This document shows positions 7,919-16,780 of a stretch of DNA of 64,000 bases, in pieces; position 1 is the stretch's first letter; each line of letters begins with the position of its first letter. Below the pieces are notes generated by a model. It did no database searches. It had not been told where the DNA came from and worked only from the letters and a program-made list of their open reading frames with translations. Source of the stretch: Sphingopyxis sp. MSC1_008 (GTDB lineage Bacteria > Pseudomonadota > Alphaproteobacteria > Sphingomonadales > Sphingomonadaceae). A program made the translations under genes and the position numbers. Where the stretch lies: the NCBI RefSeq assembly GCF_023197165.1, contig NZ_JALPRD010000003.1, positions 428,235 through 492,234 of the forward strand. The letters run 5' to 3'.

Positions 7919-8141
7919 GGGCTTTCCTCCGCTGCGGGCGCGGGTGTCCGGTCACCCCTCGCACATGATCGAGCAATTCCCGAAGCATGGTGGGAATGTC
8001 AGCCAGCAACTTGGGAACCGGGGGGCGCGATCCGTCGAAGTCCGGATTGCGCCAGACGTTGTAAGGCGCCAGCACCGGAGCTAGCCTTTCGAGCGCGGGG
8101 GCGTGATAATAAAGGCCGGTCGCGTTGGCATACGGCAGAGA
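7911..8141 (-). pseudogene. 5'-truncated second copy of the companion gene
   Basis: From about 8141 down, the minus strand encodes LPYANATGLYYHAPALERLA... through to HVRGVTGHPRPQRRKAHG. This aligns with the last 80 residues of the protein at 6639-7193. The N-terminal 100 residues are missing; the open frame runs on to 8198 in unrelated sequence. The stop-start overlap with the following sigma-like remnant is conserved, so the pair was duplicated or inserted as a unit and then decayed. Confidence 0.75.
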
Positions 8142-8297
8142 ATGGCGGAGAAAGGGCGCGGCGCAATCTAGGAAGCAAAGTGAAACGGTATTGTTCATCT
8201 TCGCGGGCAGCTGTGCACTACTTCGAAACGAAGTTGGGCCTGCGCCTGGCGTTGTTTCGGCGGCTCCCGCGGCCGGCAGTTGCAGAGAGGCACCGAA

Positions 8298-8438
8298 ATG
8301 GGGATCGAGTGGATCGAAGCCAACATGTGCGGGGATATCGCACCATATAAATATGCACTTGAAGATTTCGGCCTGGTCCGCTCCGATGTCGAAAAGCGGT
8401 TGGCGGCCTATCGAGCCGCCTTCGTGGAGAGGAAATAG
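8298..8438 (+). CDS. 46-residue protein or C-terminal remnant
   Basis: ATG 8298 follows AGAGAGGCACCGAA. The frame encodes MGIEWIEANMCGDIAPYKYA and on to AAYRAAFVERK, ending 3 bp before the SnoaL-like gene. The sequence looks like the tail of a larger enzyme rather than a free-standing peptide, but I cannot name the family. The nearby SDR and phosphatase remnants make truncation likely. Confidence 0.4.
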   Translation: MGIEWIEANMCGDIAPYKYALEDFGLVRSDVEKRLAAYRAAFVERK

Positions 8439-8441
8439 ATC

Positions 8442-8891
8442 ATGACCGAAGCTGTCAACCTAGCCGCGATCGAGGAGATAAGGTTGCTCAAGGCGCGCTA
8501 TCTGCGAGCGCTCGACACCAAAGACTGGCCTCTGCTGCGTAGCCTTCTGACCGACGATATGGTTGGCGATTTCCGCGAGATGCCGGGCGGCGAGCCCGAC
8601 GAGAAATTGCTGACCACCGGCGCCGATAATTTTGTGAGGGGGGTCACCGCGGCGCTCAAAGGAGCCACGACCGTCCACCATGTCCACAGTTTCGAAATCC
8701 GCTTTACCGGCGCCCGCGACGCCGAGGGCATCTGGGCGATGGACGACCATTTCTGGGCAGGGGAGGGAAGCGATCTTGCCGGCCGCTCGCGCCATGGCTT
8801 TGGGCATTATCATGACTGCTACCGCAAGGCGCGCGGTCGCTGGCTGATCGCGCAGACGCGGCTGAGCCGCATCCGCGTCGAGCGCGACTGA
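8442..8891 (+). CDS. SnoaL-like / NTF2-fold protein
   Basis: A 149-residue protein with the cone-shaped NTF2 fold pattern of SnoaL-like and bile-acid dehydratase-like proteins. An N-terminal helix (AAIEEIRLLKARYLRALDTK) is followed by DWPLLRSLLTDD, then TTVHHVHSFEI and a C-terminal strand RWLIAQTRLSRIRVE. The D/H residues in LLTDDMVGDF and VHHVHS sit where the family's acid-base residues usually lie. It probably belonged to a small catabolic cluster, since SDR sequence follows directly. The substrate is unknown. Confidence 0.75.
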   Translation: MTEAVNLAAIEEIRLLKARYLRALDTKDWPLLRSLLTDDMVGDFREMPGGEPDEKLLTTGADNFVRGVTAALKGATTVHHVHSFEIRFTGARDAEGIWAMDDHFWAGEGSDLAGRSRHGFGHYHDCYRKARGRWLIAQTRLSRIRVERD

Positions 8892-8892
8892 C

Positions 8893-9020
8893 GCCATCCA
8901 CAGGGCATTCGGGCAACAGGGGATAGCCGGAAAGAAAGCCGGCATCGCCGACCGGCTGGCGCGCGACAATATCCGGATCAATTCGGTGTCGCCCGGCCAG
9001 ATCATGACGCCGATGCCGGC
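8893..9020 (+). pseudogene. Remnant of a short-chain dehydrogenase (C-terminal segment)
   Basis: The frame reads ...KKAGIADRLARDNIRINSVS followed by PGQIMTPM. This is the conserved region after the SDR active site (usually IRVNSVSPGxxxTPM). The Rossmann N-terminus and the YxxxK site are absent, and the segment runs without a stop into phosphatase sequence. It is a fusion scar rather than a gene. Confidence 0.7.
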
Positions 9021-9974
9021 ATGCGCGAGGGTCGACAAGCGGCTGATCGTCGGCGCGGTCGCCGAACAGCCGGGCGTCATTCCTTTCACCTCCGCCGGCG
9101 TATCGGCGGATGGCACGGTCCGCTGGTCGGCGCCGGGCACGGGCCGGGTCACGGTTTATGCGGGCACCGATTCGGCGGTGAACGACCGGACGAAACCGGT
9201 GGGGCAGGGGGATGCCACGGGCAGTATCCGCCTTTCCGGCCTTGCCCCCGGCAAGCGCTGGTTTTTTGCGCTCGTTCCCGATCACGGCGCGCCGCTGGTC
9301 ATCGCGGACCGCGACATCGGCGGCTACCGTACGACCGACGGCCGCTGGGTGAAGATGGGAATGATCTACCGGTCGGATCAGCTCGACCGGCTCAGCGACA
9401 GCGACCTCGGCGCGATGGGCGAGCTGGGCCTCGCGCTCGTCGCCGATCTGCGCACCGCCAGTGAACGCAGCCGCGAACCCGATCGTCTGCCCGCGGGCGC
9501 CGAGCATCTCGTGCTCGATGTCGCCGCCGATAGCCACGGACTGGGCGGCGACATGCGTCAGGCGATGACATTGATCAACAGCGGCAAGGGCGCCGCGATG
9601 CTGACCGAGGCCAATCGCGAATTCGTCTCGTTGAACAGCGCACGGACCGCCTATAGCGCTTTGCTTGGCCGGATCGGCGCCGAATACGCGGGGCCGACCG
9701 CGAAACGGTGATGGCCGATTATCTTGCGAGCAACGATTATCTGCGCGCCAAGAACGAGGCAATCCTCGCCGCAGCCGGCAGCGCGTCGACGCCAATCGCG
9801 CGCGGGCATCTCGAGCCGGTGCTTGGTGTGCGCGCCGTCTATATCGAGGCGGGCTTTGCCGAAGTCGATAAACGCTATGGCTCGTTCGATCGCTATGTTC
9901 GCGAGGGGCTTGGCCTCGATGATGCTGCGATCGACCGGCTTCGCGCGGCCTTCCTGGCGGGCGAGCCCCGATAG
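9021..9974 (+). pseudogene. Inactivated tyrosine phosphatase (PF13350-type) lacking the catalytic loop
   Basis: An Ig-like N-terminal domain (about 9054-9290) leads into DIGGYRTTDGRWVKMGMIYR and VADLRTASERSREPDR, typical of the Y_phosphatase3 family. At about 9680 the frame is lost and the signature HCxxGKDRTG segment is missing. The family sequence resumes in another frame with RETVMADYLASNDYL and continues to TAG 9972-9974. The N-terminus has no signal peptide of its own because SDR sequence is joined to it. Deletion plus frame change makes this a clear pseudogene. Confidence 0.8.
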
Positions 9975-10109
9975 CATCGAATTCGAGGAAAGGCCCGGGA
10001 GCGCTCGGGTGATCTCATGGACGATTGGGGCTGGGGTGGTATGCCGCTAGCGGTGTACCGCAGGATGCTCGCAGCCGCGCCGGCTGATCGCCGGATCCAG
10101 GAGATGATC

Positions 10110-11189
10110 ATGAACACCCGCCATCTAACCCGGCTACTCGGCATCGAATTGCCGATCATCCAGGCGCCGATGGCGGGTGTCTCGTCGCCCGCCATGGCCG
10201 CCGCGGTCAGCGAGGCAGGGGCGCTCGGTTCGATCGGCGTCGGCGCGACCGACGCGGGCGGGGCGCAGGCGATGATCGCTGCGGTACGCGAGCGGACGGC
10301 GCGGTCCTTCAACGTCAATCTTTTCTGCCATCGCCCGGCGGTCGCAAAGGATAGCGTCGAACGCGCATGGATCGACCGTTTCCGGGCCCTGTTCGCCCAA
10401 TATGGCGCGCCGCCGCCCGACCATCTTTCCGAAATTTACCAGAGCTTCGTGACCGACGACGCGATGATGCGCATGCTGATTGCCGAACGGCCCGCGGTCG
10501 TGAGCTTCCATTTTGGGCTGCCGCCCGCCGACGCGATCGGCGCGCTGCGCGATGCCGGTATCGTCCTGCTCGCCTCGGCAACCAATCTGGTCGAGGCTCA
10601 GGTCATAGCGGCTGCCGGAGTCGACGCGGTCGTTGCGCAGGGCTGGGAAGCGGGCGGTCATCGCGGCGTCTTCGATCCCGACGCGCCCGACGACCGGCTC
10701 GGAACGGCGGCACTGGTTCGCCGGCTCGCCGGGTCAATCGACCGGCCGGTGATCGCGGCGGGCGGCATCATGGACGGTGCGGGTATCGCGGCGGCGCTAC
10801 GGCTCGGTGCCGCGGCGGCGCAGCTCGGCACCGCCTTCCTCGCCAGCGACGAGAGCCTCGCCGACGCGGGATACCGCGCTGCACTCGCCAGCGACGCGGC
10901 GCATCGAACGGCGATGGTGCGCGCGGTGTCGGGGCGGCCGGCGCGGATATTGGCGAACAACTTCGCCGCGCTCGATGCCGACATCGCGCGCGCGGCGATC
11001 CCCGATTATCCCATCGCCTACGACCTTGGCAAAGCGCTAAACGCCGCGGCCAACGCGCGCGGGGAATATGGATATGGCGCGCAATGGGCGGGGCAGGGGG
11101 CGCCGCTTGCCCGCGCGATGCCGGCGGCCGACATCGTCGCGGTGCTGGCCGCCGAATTGGCGGCCGCAATGGATCGGGATCATGGATGA
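10110..11189 (+). CDS. Nitronate monooxygenase (2-nitropropane dioxygenase family)
   Basis: FMN enzyme that oxidises alkyl nitronates, toxic products such as propionate 3-nitronate, in the cytoplasm. The 359 residues form a TIM barrel with family motifs: ELPIIQAPMAGVSSP at the N-terminus, AQGWEAGGHRG (catalytic His region) near residue 180, and RPVIAAGGIMDGAG plus GAAAAQLGTAFLASDES for FMN phosphate. The start at 10110 follows CCAGGAGATGATC; earlier in-frame ATGs at 10017 and 10104 have no better site. It is the first intact gene after the decayed region. The nitronate substrate is inferred from the family. Confidence 0.9.
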   Translation: MNTRHLTRLLGIELPIIQAPMAGVSSPAMAAAVSEAGALGSIGVGATDAGGAQAMIAAVRERTARSFNVNLFCHRPAVAKDSVERAWIDRFRALFAQYGAPPPDHLSEIYQSFVTDDAMMRMLIAERPAVVSFHFGLPPADAIGALRDAGIVLLASATNLVEAQVIAAAGVDAVVAQGWEAGGHRGVFDPDAPDDRLGTAALVRRLAGSIDRPVIAAGGIMDGAGIAAALRLGAAAAQLGTAFLASDESLADAGYRAALASDAAHRTAMVRAVSGRPARILANNFAALDADIARAAIPDYPIAYDLGKALNAAANARGEYGYGAQWAGQGAPLARAMPAADIVAVLAAELAAAMDRDHG

Positions 11190-11281
11190 TTTTGGCGAAG
11201 CCTTTGCCCCGCCTGGCGGTCGACATCGGCGGCCGGCTGCCCGATATGAGGCGGAGCGTTCGCCCGACCGCCTGACCCTGC

Positions 11282-12334
11282 TCAAACAGGGCCGACGTCG
11301 AGCACCGCCTGCGCGAACGCCGCGGGCGCCTCCTGCGGCAGATTATGGCCGATGCCGCCGCCGATGTCGCGATGCTCGTAGCGTCCGGTGAATTTGGCGC
11401 GGTAGGCGGCGGGCGGCGGGTGCGGCGCGCCGTTCGCGTCGCCCTCCATCGTGATCGTCGGAACGCCGATCGTCGGCGCCGCGGCGATCTGGCGGTCGAG
11501 ATCGGCATAGCGCGCCTCGCCCTCGGCGAGCCCGAGCCGCCAGCGATAGTTGTGTATCACGATGTCGACATGGTCGGGATTGTCGAAGGACGCGGCGCTC
11601 CGCGCATAGATCGCCTCGTCGAAATTCCATTTGGGCGACGCGAGTTTCCAGATCAGCCGGTTGAAGTCCTTGCGGTTCTTGTCATAGCCGGCGCGCCCGC
11701 GCTCGGTCGCGAAGTAGAATTGATACCACCATTGCAGTTCGGCCTCGGGCGGCAGCGGTGCCTTGCCCGCTTCCTGCCCCGACACCAGATAACCGCTGAC
11801 CGCGACCAGCGCGGTGGCCCGCTGCGGCCAGATCGCCGCGACGATGTCGGCGGTGCGCGCGCCCCAGTCGAACCCCGCGAGCGTCGCGCGCTCGATCCGC
11901 AGCGCATCCATGAAATCGATCACGTCCTGCGCCAGCGCCGCGGGTTGCCCGTTGCGCAGGCTGTCGGCTGAAAGAAAGCGCGTCGCGCCGTAGCCGCGCA
12001 GATAGGGAATGAGGACGCGGTAGCCCTTCGCGGTCAGCAGCGGCGCGACCTCGGCGAAGCTGTGGATGTCATAAGGCCAGCCGTGCAGCAGGATCGCGAC
12101 CGGCCCCTTGGCGGGTCCCATATCGATGTAGGAAATGTTGAGCAGCCCCGCGTCGACCGAGTTGAGCGGTGGGAAACCGCCGCCCGCGGGCGTGGCGCCA
12201 AGCGCGCGCGCCGGCTGTGCGAGTGCCCTCGCCGGGGCAAGGCCAAGCCCGAGCTGCGCCGCGATGGCGACGCCAGTGAGGCCGAGGAATTGCCGGCGGT
12301 CCGACATGCCTTGTTTGAAAGCGGGAAACTGCAC
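11282..12334 (-). CDS. Exported epoxide-hydrolase-like alpha/beta hydrolase (Tat signal)
   Basis: The N-terminus MSDRRQFLGLTGVAIAAQLG is a twin-arginine signal, with cleavage likely after ALAQ, so the enzyme acts in the periplasm. The mature part is an alpha/beta hydrolase of the epoxide hydrolase/haloalkane dehalogenase group. It has HGWP (oxyanion), the nucleophile Asp in AGFDWGA near residue 159, and the His in GIGHNLPQE near the C-terminus. The GTG at 12334 has AAGGGG upstream; the ATG at 12307 gives the more usual short Tat leader. The substrate is unknown. Confidence 0.85.
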   Translation of the reverse strand: MQFPAFKQGMSDRRQFLGLTGVAIAAQLGLGLAPARALAQPARALGATPAGGGFPPLNSVDAGLLNISYIDMGPAKGPVAILLHGWPYDIHSFAEVAPLLTAKGYRVLIPYLRGYGATRFLSADSLRNGQPAALAQDVIDFMDALRIERATLAGFDWGARTADIVAAIWPQRATALVAVSGYLVSGQEAGKAPLPPEAELQWWYQFYFATERGRAGYDKNRKDFNRLIWKLASPKWNFDEAIYARSAASFDNPDHVDIVIHNYRWRLGLAEGEARYADLDRQIAAAPTIGVPTITMEGDANGAPHPPPAAYRAKFTGRYEHRDIGGGIGHNLPQEAPAAFAQAVLDVGPV

Positions 12335-12528
12335 GTCTTGATACCCCTTCTTGTCTGGACACCGGGAGTTCGCGTCGATCGGTCAATCGGTTACGCGAAT
12401 GCCCGGCCCGGGCAATATTGCGCCGGGCGGCGGGCAAATCGATTATATGTTTATATTGGCGACACCCTCCGTCGATATAGCAAAGAGCGATGGATATGCC
12501 GGGGTCGCTATGCTTTAATCGGGCGGCG
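12335..12528. other. Divergent promoter region
   Basis: About 190 bp between the exported hydrolase and the molybdoenzyme gene. It contains a GC-rich near-palindrome around 12406-12428 (CCCGGGCAATATTGCGCCGGG) and an AT-rich stretch at 12440-12460. No gene is seen. Confidence 0.4.
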
Positions 12529-14802
12529 ATGGCTGACGATAAACCCCGGTACAAATCCTATGACAGCCCCGCCGGCGGCTGGGGCGCCGCGGCCGCGACC
12601 GCAAAGGTGCTGCTCGAACAGAGCGTTGTCACCAAGGGATCACGGGCGCTGCTGTCGATGAACCAGCCGGGCGGCTTCAAATGCCCGAGCTGCGCCTTTC
12701 CCGACGCGCATTGCACCAAGAAGCTCGAATTCTGCGAAAATGGTGCCAAGGCGCTAGCGCACGAGGCGACGAAATTCCGCGTCACGCGCGAATTTTTCGT
12801 GCAGCACAGCGTCACCGAGTTGATGGAACAGTCGGACTATTGGCTCGAAATGCAGGGGCGGCTGACCGAGCCGATGCGTTATGACGCCGCGACCGACCAT
12901 TATGTGCCGGTCAGCTGGGACGATGCCTTCGCCCTGATCGGCGAGCATCTGCGCGCACTCGCGAGCCCGCACGAGGCCGAATTCTACACCTCGGGCCGCA
13001 CCGCGAACGAAACGGCGTTCCTCTATTCGATCTTCGTGCGCGAGTTCGGCACCAACAATTTCCCCGACTGTTCGAACATGTGCCACGAACCGACAAGCCG
13101 CGGGCTGCCGCACTCGATCGGGGTCGGCAAGGGCACGGTGATCCTCGAGGATTTCGACCACGCCGAGGCGATTTTTCTGATCGGCCACAACGCCGGCACC
13201 AACGCGCCGCGGATGATGACCCCGCTCGTCGAGGCGCGAAAGCGTGGCGTGCCGATCGTCGCGGTCAACCCGATGCCCGAACGCGCGCTGATCAAATTCA
13301 CCGAGCCGCAGGACATCGTCCAGATGGCCACCTTCGGCTCGACCGAGGTCACCAGCGAGTTCGTGCATATCAGGATCGGCGGCGACCTTGCGCTGCTCAA
13401 GGGCATGATGAAAGTGCTGTTCGAGCGCGAGGCGGCGGGCGAGACGGTGCTCGATCACGATTTCATCCGCAATCACACCGACGGCTTCGCGGCGCTGAAG
13501 GCCGATATCGAGGCGCAGCGCTGGCCCGACCTCATAGCTGCGTCGGGGATCGACGAGGCGCAGATCCGCCGCTGCGCCGAAATCTACATCCGCTCGAACG
13601 CGACGATCATCTGCTACGGCATGGGCATCACCCAGCACCAGCAGGGATCGCAGCTCGTCCAGCAGATCGCGAACCTGCTGCTCCTCAAGGGCAATTACGG
13701 CAAGCCCGGCGCGGGCATCTCGCCGATCCGCGGCCATTCGAACGTGCAGGGCGACCGCACCGTCGGCATCGATGAAAAGCCGGGCCAGGCCTATCTCGAC
13801 AGGTTGCGCGACGTCTTCGGATTCGAACCGCCGCGCGAAGAGGGCCATCATAGCGTCGAGTCGGTCGAGGCGATGATGGCGGGCACCGCGAAGGTGTTCA
13901 TCGGCCTCGGCGGCAATTTCGTCCGCGCGGTGCCCGATACCGATCGCGCCTATGATGCGATGCGCAAGCTGAACCTGACCGTCGGGATAGCAACCAAGCT
14001 CAACCGCGGGCATCTCGTCCACGGCAAGGATGCGCTGATCCTGCCCGTCGTCGCGCGCTCCGAACGCATCGAAACCGCCGCGGGCGAACAGTTCGTCACG
14101 ATCGAGGATTCGATGTCGAACGTCACCGCATCGCGCGGCGTGCTCGAACCCGCGAGCGCCGATCTGATGCCCGAGACCGAGATCGTCTGCCGCATGGCGA
14201 TGGCGACCCTGCCGCACAGCAAGGTCGATTGGGCGCGCTATATCGACGATTACGGCCTGATCCGCGACAAGATCGCCGCGGTCTACCCCGCGCTCTACGA
14301 GGGGTTCTCGGAGCGCATCAAGGCGCCGATGGGCTTCCATCTCGACATCCCGCCGCGCCGCCGCGCGTGGGCGACGCCGAACGGCAAGGCCAATTTCCTG
14401 ATCCTGCCGGGGCTCGCGGTCAATGCACCGATCGACGATCCCGACATGCTGCGGCTCGCGACCGTCCGCTCGCACGACCAGTTCAACACGACGATCTACA
14501 GCTACAACGACCGCTATCGCGGCGTGTACAACGACCGGATGGTCCTGTTCATGAACGCCGACGATATCGCGGCGCGCGGGCTGGAAGCGGGAACGAAGGT
14601 CGCGCTCGAAACGATCAGCGGTGACGGCATCGCGCGCCGCGTCGGGGGGCTGACGATCCTCGACTATCCGATGTCGCGCGGCTCGGTGGCGGGCTATTAT
14701 CCCGAGCTCAACCCGCTGCTACCGCTCGCCTATTACGACAAGACCAGTGGCTGCCCGGCGGCAAAGTCGATCCCGGTGCGCGTCGTCGGGGTTGCGGGCT
14801 GA
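12529..14802 (+). CDS. YdeP/FdhF-type molybdopterin oxidoreductase (formate-dehydrogenase-like)
   Basis: Large Mo-bisMGD enzyme of the FdhF/YdeP family (757 residues, normal length). The cysteines at about 52, 55, 62 and 69 (CPSCAFPDAHC...FC) replace the standard N-terminal [4Fe-4S] ligands. The likely Mo ligand is C185 in CSNMCHEPTS. IIGHNAGTNAPRM-like and GNYGKPGAGISPIRGHSNVQ motifs bind the pterins. There is no Tat signal, so it is cytoplasmic. ATG 12529 is used; an in-frame ATG at 12490 is less supported. mobA and fdhD, which finish and sulfurate the cofactor, lie 0.6-2 kb downstream on the other strand. E. coli YdeP is linked to acid resistance; the true substrate is unknown. Confidence 0.9.
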   Translation: MADDKPRYKSYDSPAGGWGAAAATAKVLLEQSVVTKGSRALLSMNQPGGFKCPSCAFPDAHCTKKLEFCENGAKALAHEATKFRVTREFFVQHSVTELMEQSDYWLEMQGRLTEPMRYDAATDHYVPVSWDDAFALIGEHLRALASPHEAEFYTSGRTANETAFLYSIFVREFGTNNFPDCSNMCHEPTSRGLPHSIGVGKGTVILEDFDHAEAIFLIGHNAGTNAPRMMTPLVEARKRGVPIVAVNPMPERALIKFTEPQDIVQMATFGSTEVTSEFVHIRIGGDLALLKGMMKVLFEREAAGETVLDHDFIRNHTDGFAALKADIEAQRWPDLIAASGIDEAQIRRCAEIYIRSNATIICYGMGITQHQQGSQLVQQIANLLLLKGNYGKPGAGISPIRGHSNVQGDRTVGIDEKPGQAYLDRLRDVFGFEPPREEGHHSVESVEAMMAGTAKVFIGLGGNFVRAVPDTDRAYDAMRKLNLTVGIATKLNRGHLVHGKDALILPVVARSERIETAAGEQFVTIEDSMSNVTASRGVLEPASADLMPETEIVCRMAMATLPHSKVDWARYIDDYGLIRDKIAAVYPALYEGFSERIKAPMGFHLDIPPRRRAWATPNGKANFLILPGLAVNAPIDDPDMLRLATVRSHDQFNTTIYSYNDRYRGVYNDRMVLFMNADDIAARGLEAGTKVALETISGDGIARRVGGLTILDYPMSRGSVAGYYPELNPLLPLAYYDKTSGCPAAKSIPVRVVGVAG

Positions 14803-14810
14803 CGCCGCCG

Positions 14811-15443
14811 ATGGCCGTCGGCAAACATATCGCGCCGGCCCGTTTCCTCGTCTTTCCATTCGTTCTGGTCGCGGCGATGGGCTCGGCGCTCGCATCGGAC
14901 ATCGATCCGCGCGCCGCCTTCCTGATCGGCTTCGACGTCGCCGCCTTCGTCTTTGTTTGCACCGTTGCACCGCTGCTGGGCGCCGACGCCGACCAGATGC
15001 GCCGCCGCGCCGAATATAACGACGCCAACCGCGTCGGCCTGCTCGCGATCACGGTGCTCCTTTCGCTCGTCATATTGTTCGCGGTCGGGACGCTGATCGC
15101 GAGCCCGGGCAAGCTTGGTCGCTGCGACGTTATCCTGATTATCGCGACGCTCGCGCTCGCGTGGCTGTTCGCGAACATCGTGTTCACCCTCCACTATGCG
15201 CATCTCTATTATCTGCAGAAGGACGGCCGCGATCAGCGCGGGATCGAGGTGCCCGGGGTGCACGAACCCGGATATTGGGACTTTCTCTATTTCGCCTTCA
15301 CGCTCGGCATGACCTTCCAGACCTCGGACGTCACGATATCGGGCGCGCATATGCGCCGCGTCGTGCTCGGCCACTGCATGGCGGCGTTCGTCTTCAATAT
15401 GGGGATTTTGGCGTTTACCGTGAACGCCATCGGCGGATCATGA
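14811..15443 (+). CDS. DUF1345 membrane protein
   Basis: A 210-residue inner-membrane protein with five hydrophobic segments. The conserved end of the DUF1345 family, GYWDFLYFAFTLGMTFQTSD near residue 165, is present. It follows the molybdoenzyme gene by 8 bp and is probably co-transcribed. Its last 6 bp overlap mobA on the opposite strand. The function of the family is unknown; the context hints at a membrane partner, which is speculative. Confidence 0.85.
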   Translation: MAVGKHIAPARFLVFPFVLVAAMGSALASDIDPRAAFLIGFDVAAFVFVCTVAPLLGADADQMRRRAEYNDANRVGLLAITVLLSLVILFAVGTLIASPGKLGRCDVILIIATLALAWLFANIVFTLHYAHLYYLQKDGRDQRGIEVPGVHEPGYWDFLYFAFTLGMTFQTSDVTISGAHMRRVVLGHCMAAFVFNMGILAFTVNAIGGS

Positions 15444-15947
15444 CCCTGCGAGGCGATCGAGGTCGGCGGTGCTGTTGACGTTCGGCGGCACGAAATCGCT
15501 GGAGACCGCCCGCGCGCCGATCCGGCGGGCATAGGCCCGGACCGCGAGGTCGCGGCCGTCCTCGAGCATGGCTTTAAGTTCATGCAGCGCGGCGACGGGC
15601 CACAGGCCGATCACCGGCTGCGTTTCGAGAAAGGCGGGCGAGGGTTCGAGAAGCGCGCGAAGATCGGCGGGCAGGCGCACGCAATCGACGGGCGCCGTCA
15701 GCACCCGATCGAAGCCCTGATGCGCCGCTTGGATAAGCGCCCCCGCAATGCCGCCAAGCGGGCCCATGTCGGGGCGCGGCCAATCGGCGATCTCGTCCCT
15801 GCCGACAACGACCACCGCATCGCAATGCGGAAGCAGCGCGGCTCGCGCATGATCGAGCAGCGTCCGCCCATCCAGCATCGCCAGCGCCTTGTCCGACCCG
15901 AAGCGGCTCGACCGTCCGCCCGCGAGCACCGCGCCGAGCGTCCTCAC
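15438..15947 (-). CDS. mobA: Molybdenum cofactor guanylyltransferase MobA
   Basis: Transfers GMP to molybdopterin to make MGD, the cofactor form used by the neighbouring molybdoenzyme. The signature is at the very N-terminus, GAVLAGGRSSRFGSDKAL, followed by DMGPLGGIAGAL and APVDCVRLP. The 169 residues are slightly shorter than E. coli MobA. It starts with GTG inside the fdhD stop (GTGA overlap), so translation is coupled; the longer open frame upstream is an fdhD shadow. Confidence 0.9.
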   Translation of the reverse strand: MRTLGAVLAGGRSSRFGSDKALAMLDGRTLLDHARAALLPHCDAVVVVGRDEIADWPRPDMGPLGGIAGALIQAAHQGFDRVLTAPVDCVRLPADLRALLEPSPAFLETQPVIGLWPVAALHELKAMLEDGRDLAVRAYARRIGARAVSSDFVPPNVNSTADLDRLAGS

Positions 15948-16765
15948 GCGATCATTCCGTGGGGGTCGCTGACGACGAGCGCCGAATCGGTCCGGGCCAG
16001 CGTCACGAGCGTCAGCCCCGCCTGCACCGCGCGCTCGGCGGCGAGGCTGGTCGGCGCCGAGATGGTGACGAGCATCGGGCAACCCGCGCGCACGGTCTTT
16101 TCGACCAGCTCGTAACTGCACCGCGCCGACAGCAGGATGAAGCCGCTCGCCGCGTCGATACCCGCGCGCGCCAGCGCCCCGATCAGCTTGTCGAGCGCAT
16201 TGTGCCGCCCGACATCCTCGCGCGCGAGCAGGATGTCGCCCGCGGGCGAGCAGAAAGCGGCCGCGTGCACCGCGCCCGTCGCACGCCCGAGCGGCTGATG
16301 ATCGTGTAGCGCCGCGAGCGCCGCCGCGATGGCGGTGCGGTTGGTCGCGATGCGCGCGGTCAAGGGCGGAAGCGGTCGCAACACTTCTTCGATATTCTCG
16401 ATCCCGCAAAGCCCGCAGCTGCTCTCGCTCACGCGCTTGCGCGCGCGTTCGAGCGCGATCGCGTTGCGTTCGGAGGGCAGCCAGATACGCAGCGCCCAAC
16501 CGCCTTCGATCGGGTGCGCGTCGATCCGCCCGATCTGATCGGCGGTTTCGACCAGCCCCTCGTTCAGCGCGAAGCCGACGGCATAATCGTCGAGATCCGA
16601 CGGGGTCGCCATCATGACGGCATAGCCGATGCCGCCAACCTCGATCGAAACCGGTGCCTCGATGGCGATGCTGCGGGTCAATTCCGCGTCGCCGGGCTCG
16701 CCAAGCCCCAGCCGCTGCACCGGAAGGTCGATCATCGCATCATTCATGGCCGCATCGTAACGCAT
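15944..16765 (-). CDS. fdhD: Formate dehydrogenase accessory sulfurtransferase FdhD
   Basis: Moves sulfur from a cysteine desulfurase onto the Mo centre of formate-dehydrogenase-type enzymes. It has 273 residues, a normal length. The catalytic cysteine pair is in SSCGLCGIEN near residue 120. GDILLAREDVGRHNALDKLIG and SARCSYELVEK are further family motifs. The start at 16765 is the first of three in-frame ATGs (also 16747 and 16735), none with a strong ribosome site. Coupled to mobA and facing the YdeP-type enzyme, it makes a self-contained Mo-enzyme set. Confidence 0.95.
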   Translation of the reverse strand: MRYDAAMNDAMIDLPVQRLGLGEPGDAELTRSIAIEAPVSIEVGGIGYAVMMATPSDLDDYAVGFALNEGLVETADQIGRIDAHPIEGGWALRIWLPSERNAIALERARKRVSESSCGLCGIENIEEVLRPLPPLTARIATNRTAIAAALAALHDHQPLGRATGAVHAAAFCSPAGDILLAREDVGRHNALDKLIGALARAGIDAASGFILLSARCSYELVEKTVRAGCPMLVTISAPTSLAAERAVQAGLTLVTLARTDSALVVSDPHGMIA

Positions 16766-16780
16766 CTGTCTCGGCTTGTC

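Noticed and set aside
7833..8084. Plus-strand frame inside the decayed module
   Set aside because: Antisense to the broken sigma-like copy and companion remnant; no support.
5508..8300. Integrase or attachment-site repeat for the tRNA-adjacent region
   Set aside because: No integrase-like frame and no visible repeat of the tRNA 3' end.
12754..14475. 573-codon minus-strand frame
   Set aside because: Shadow of the YdeP-type enzyme.
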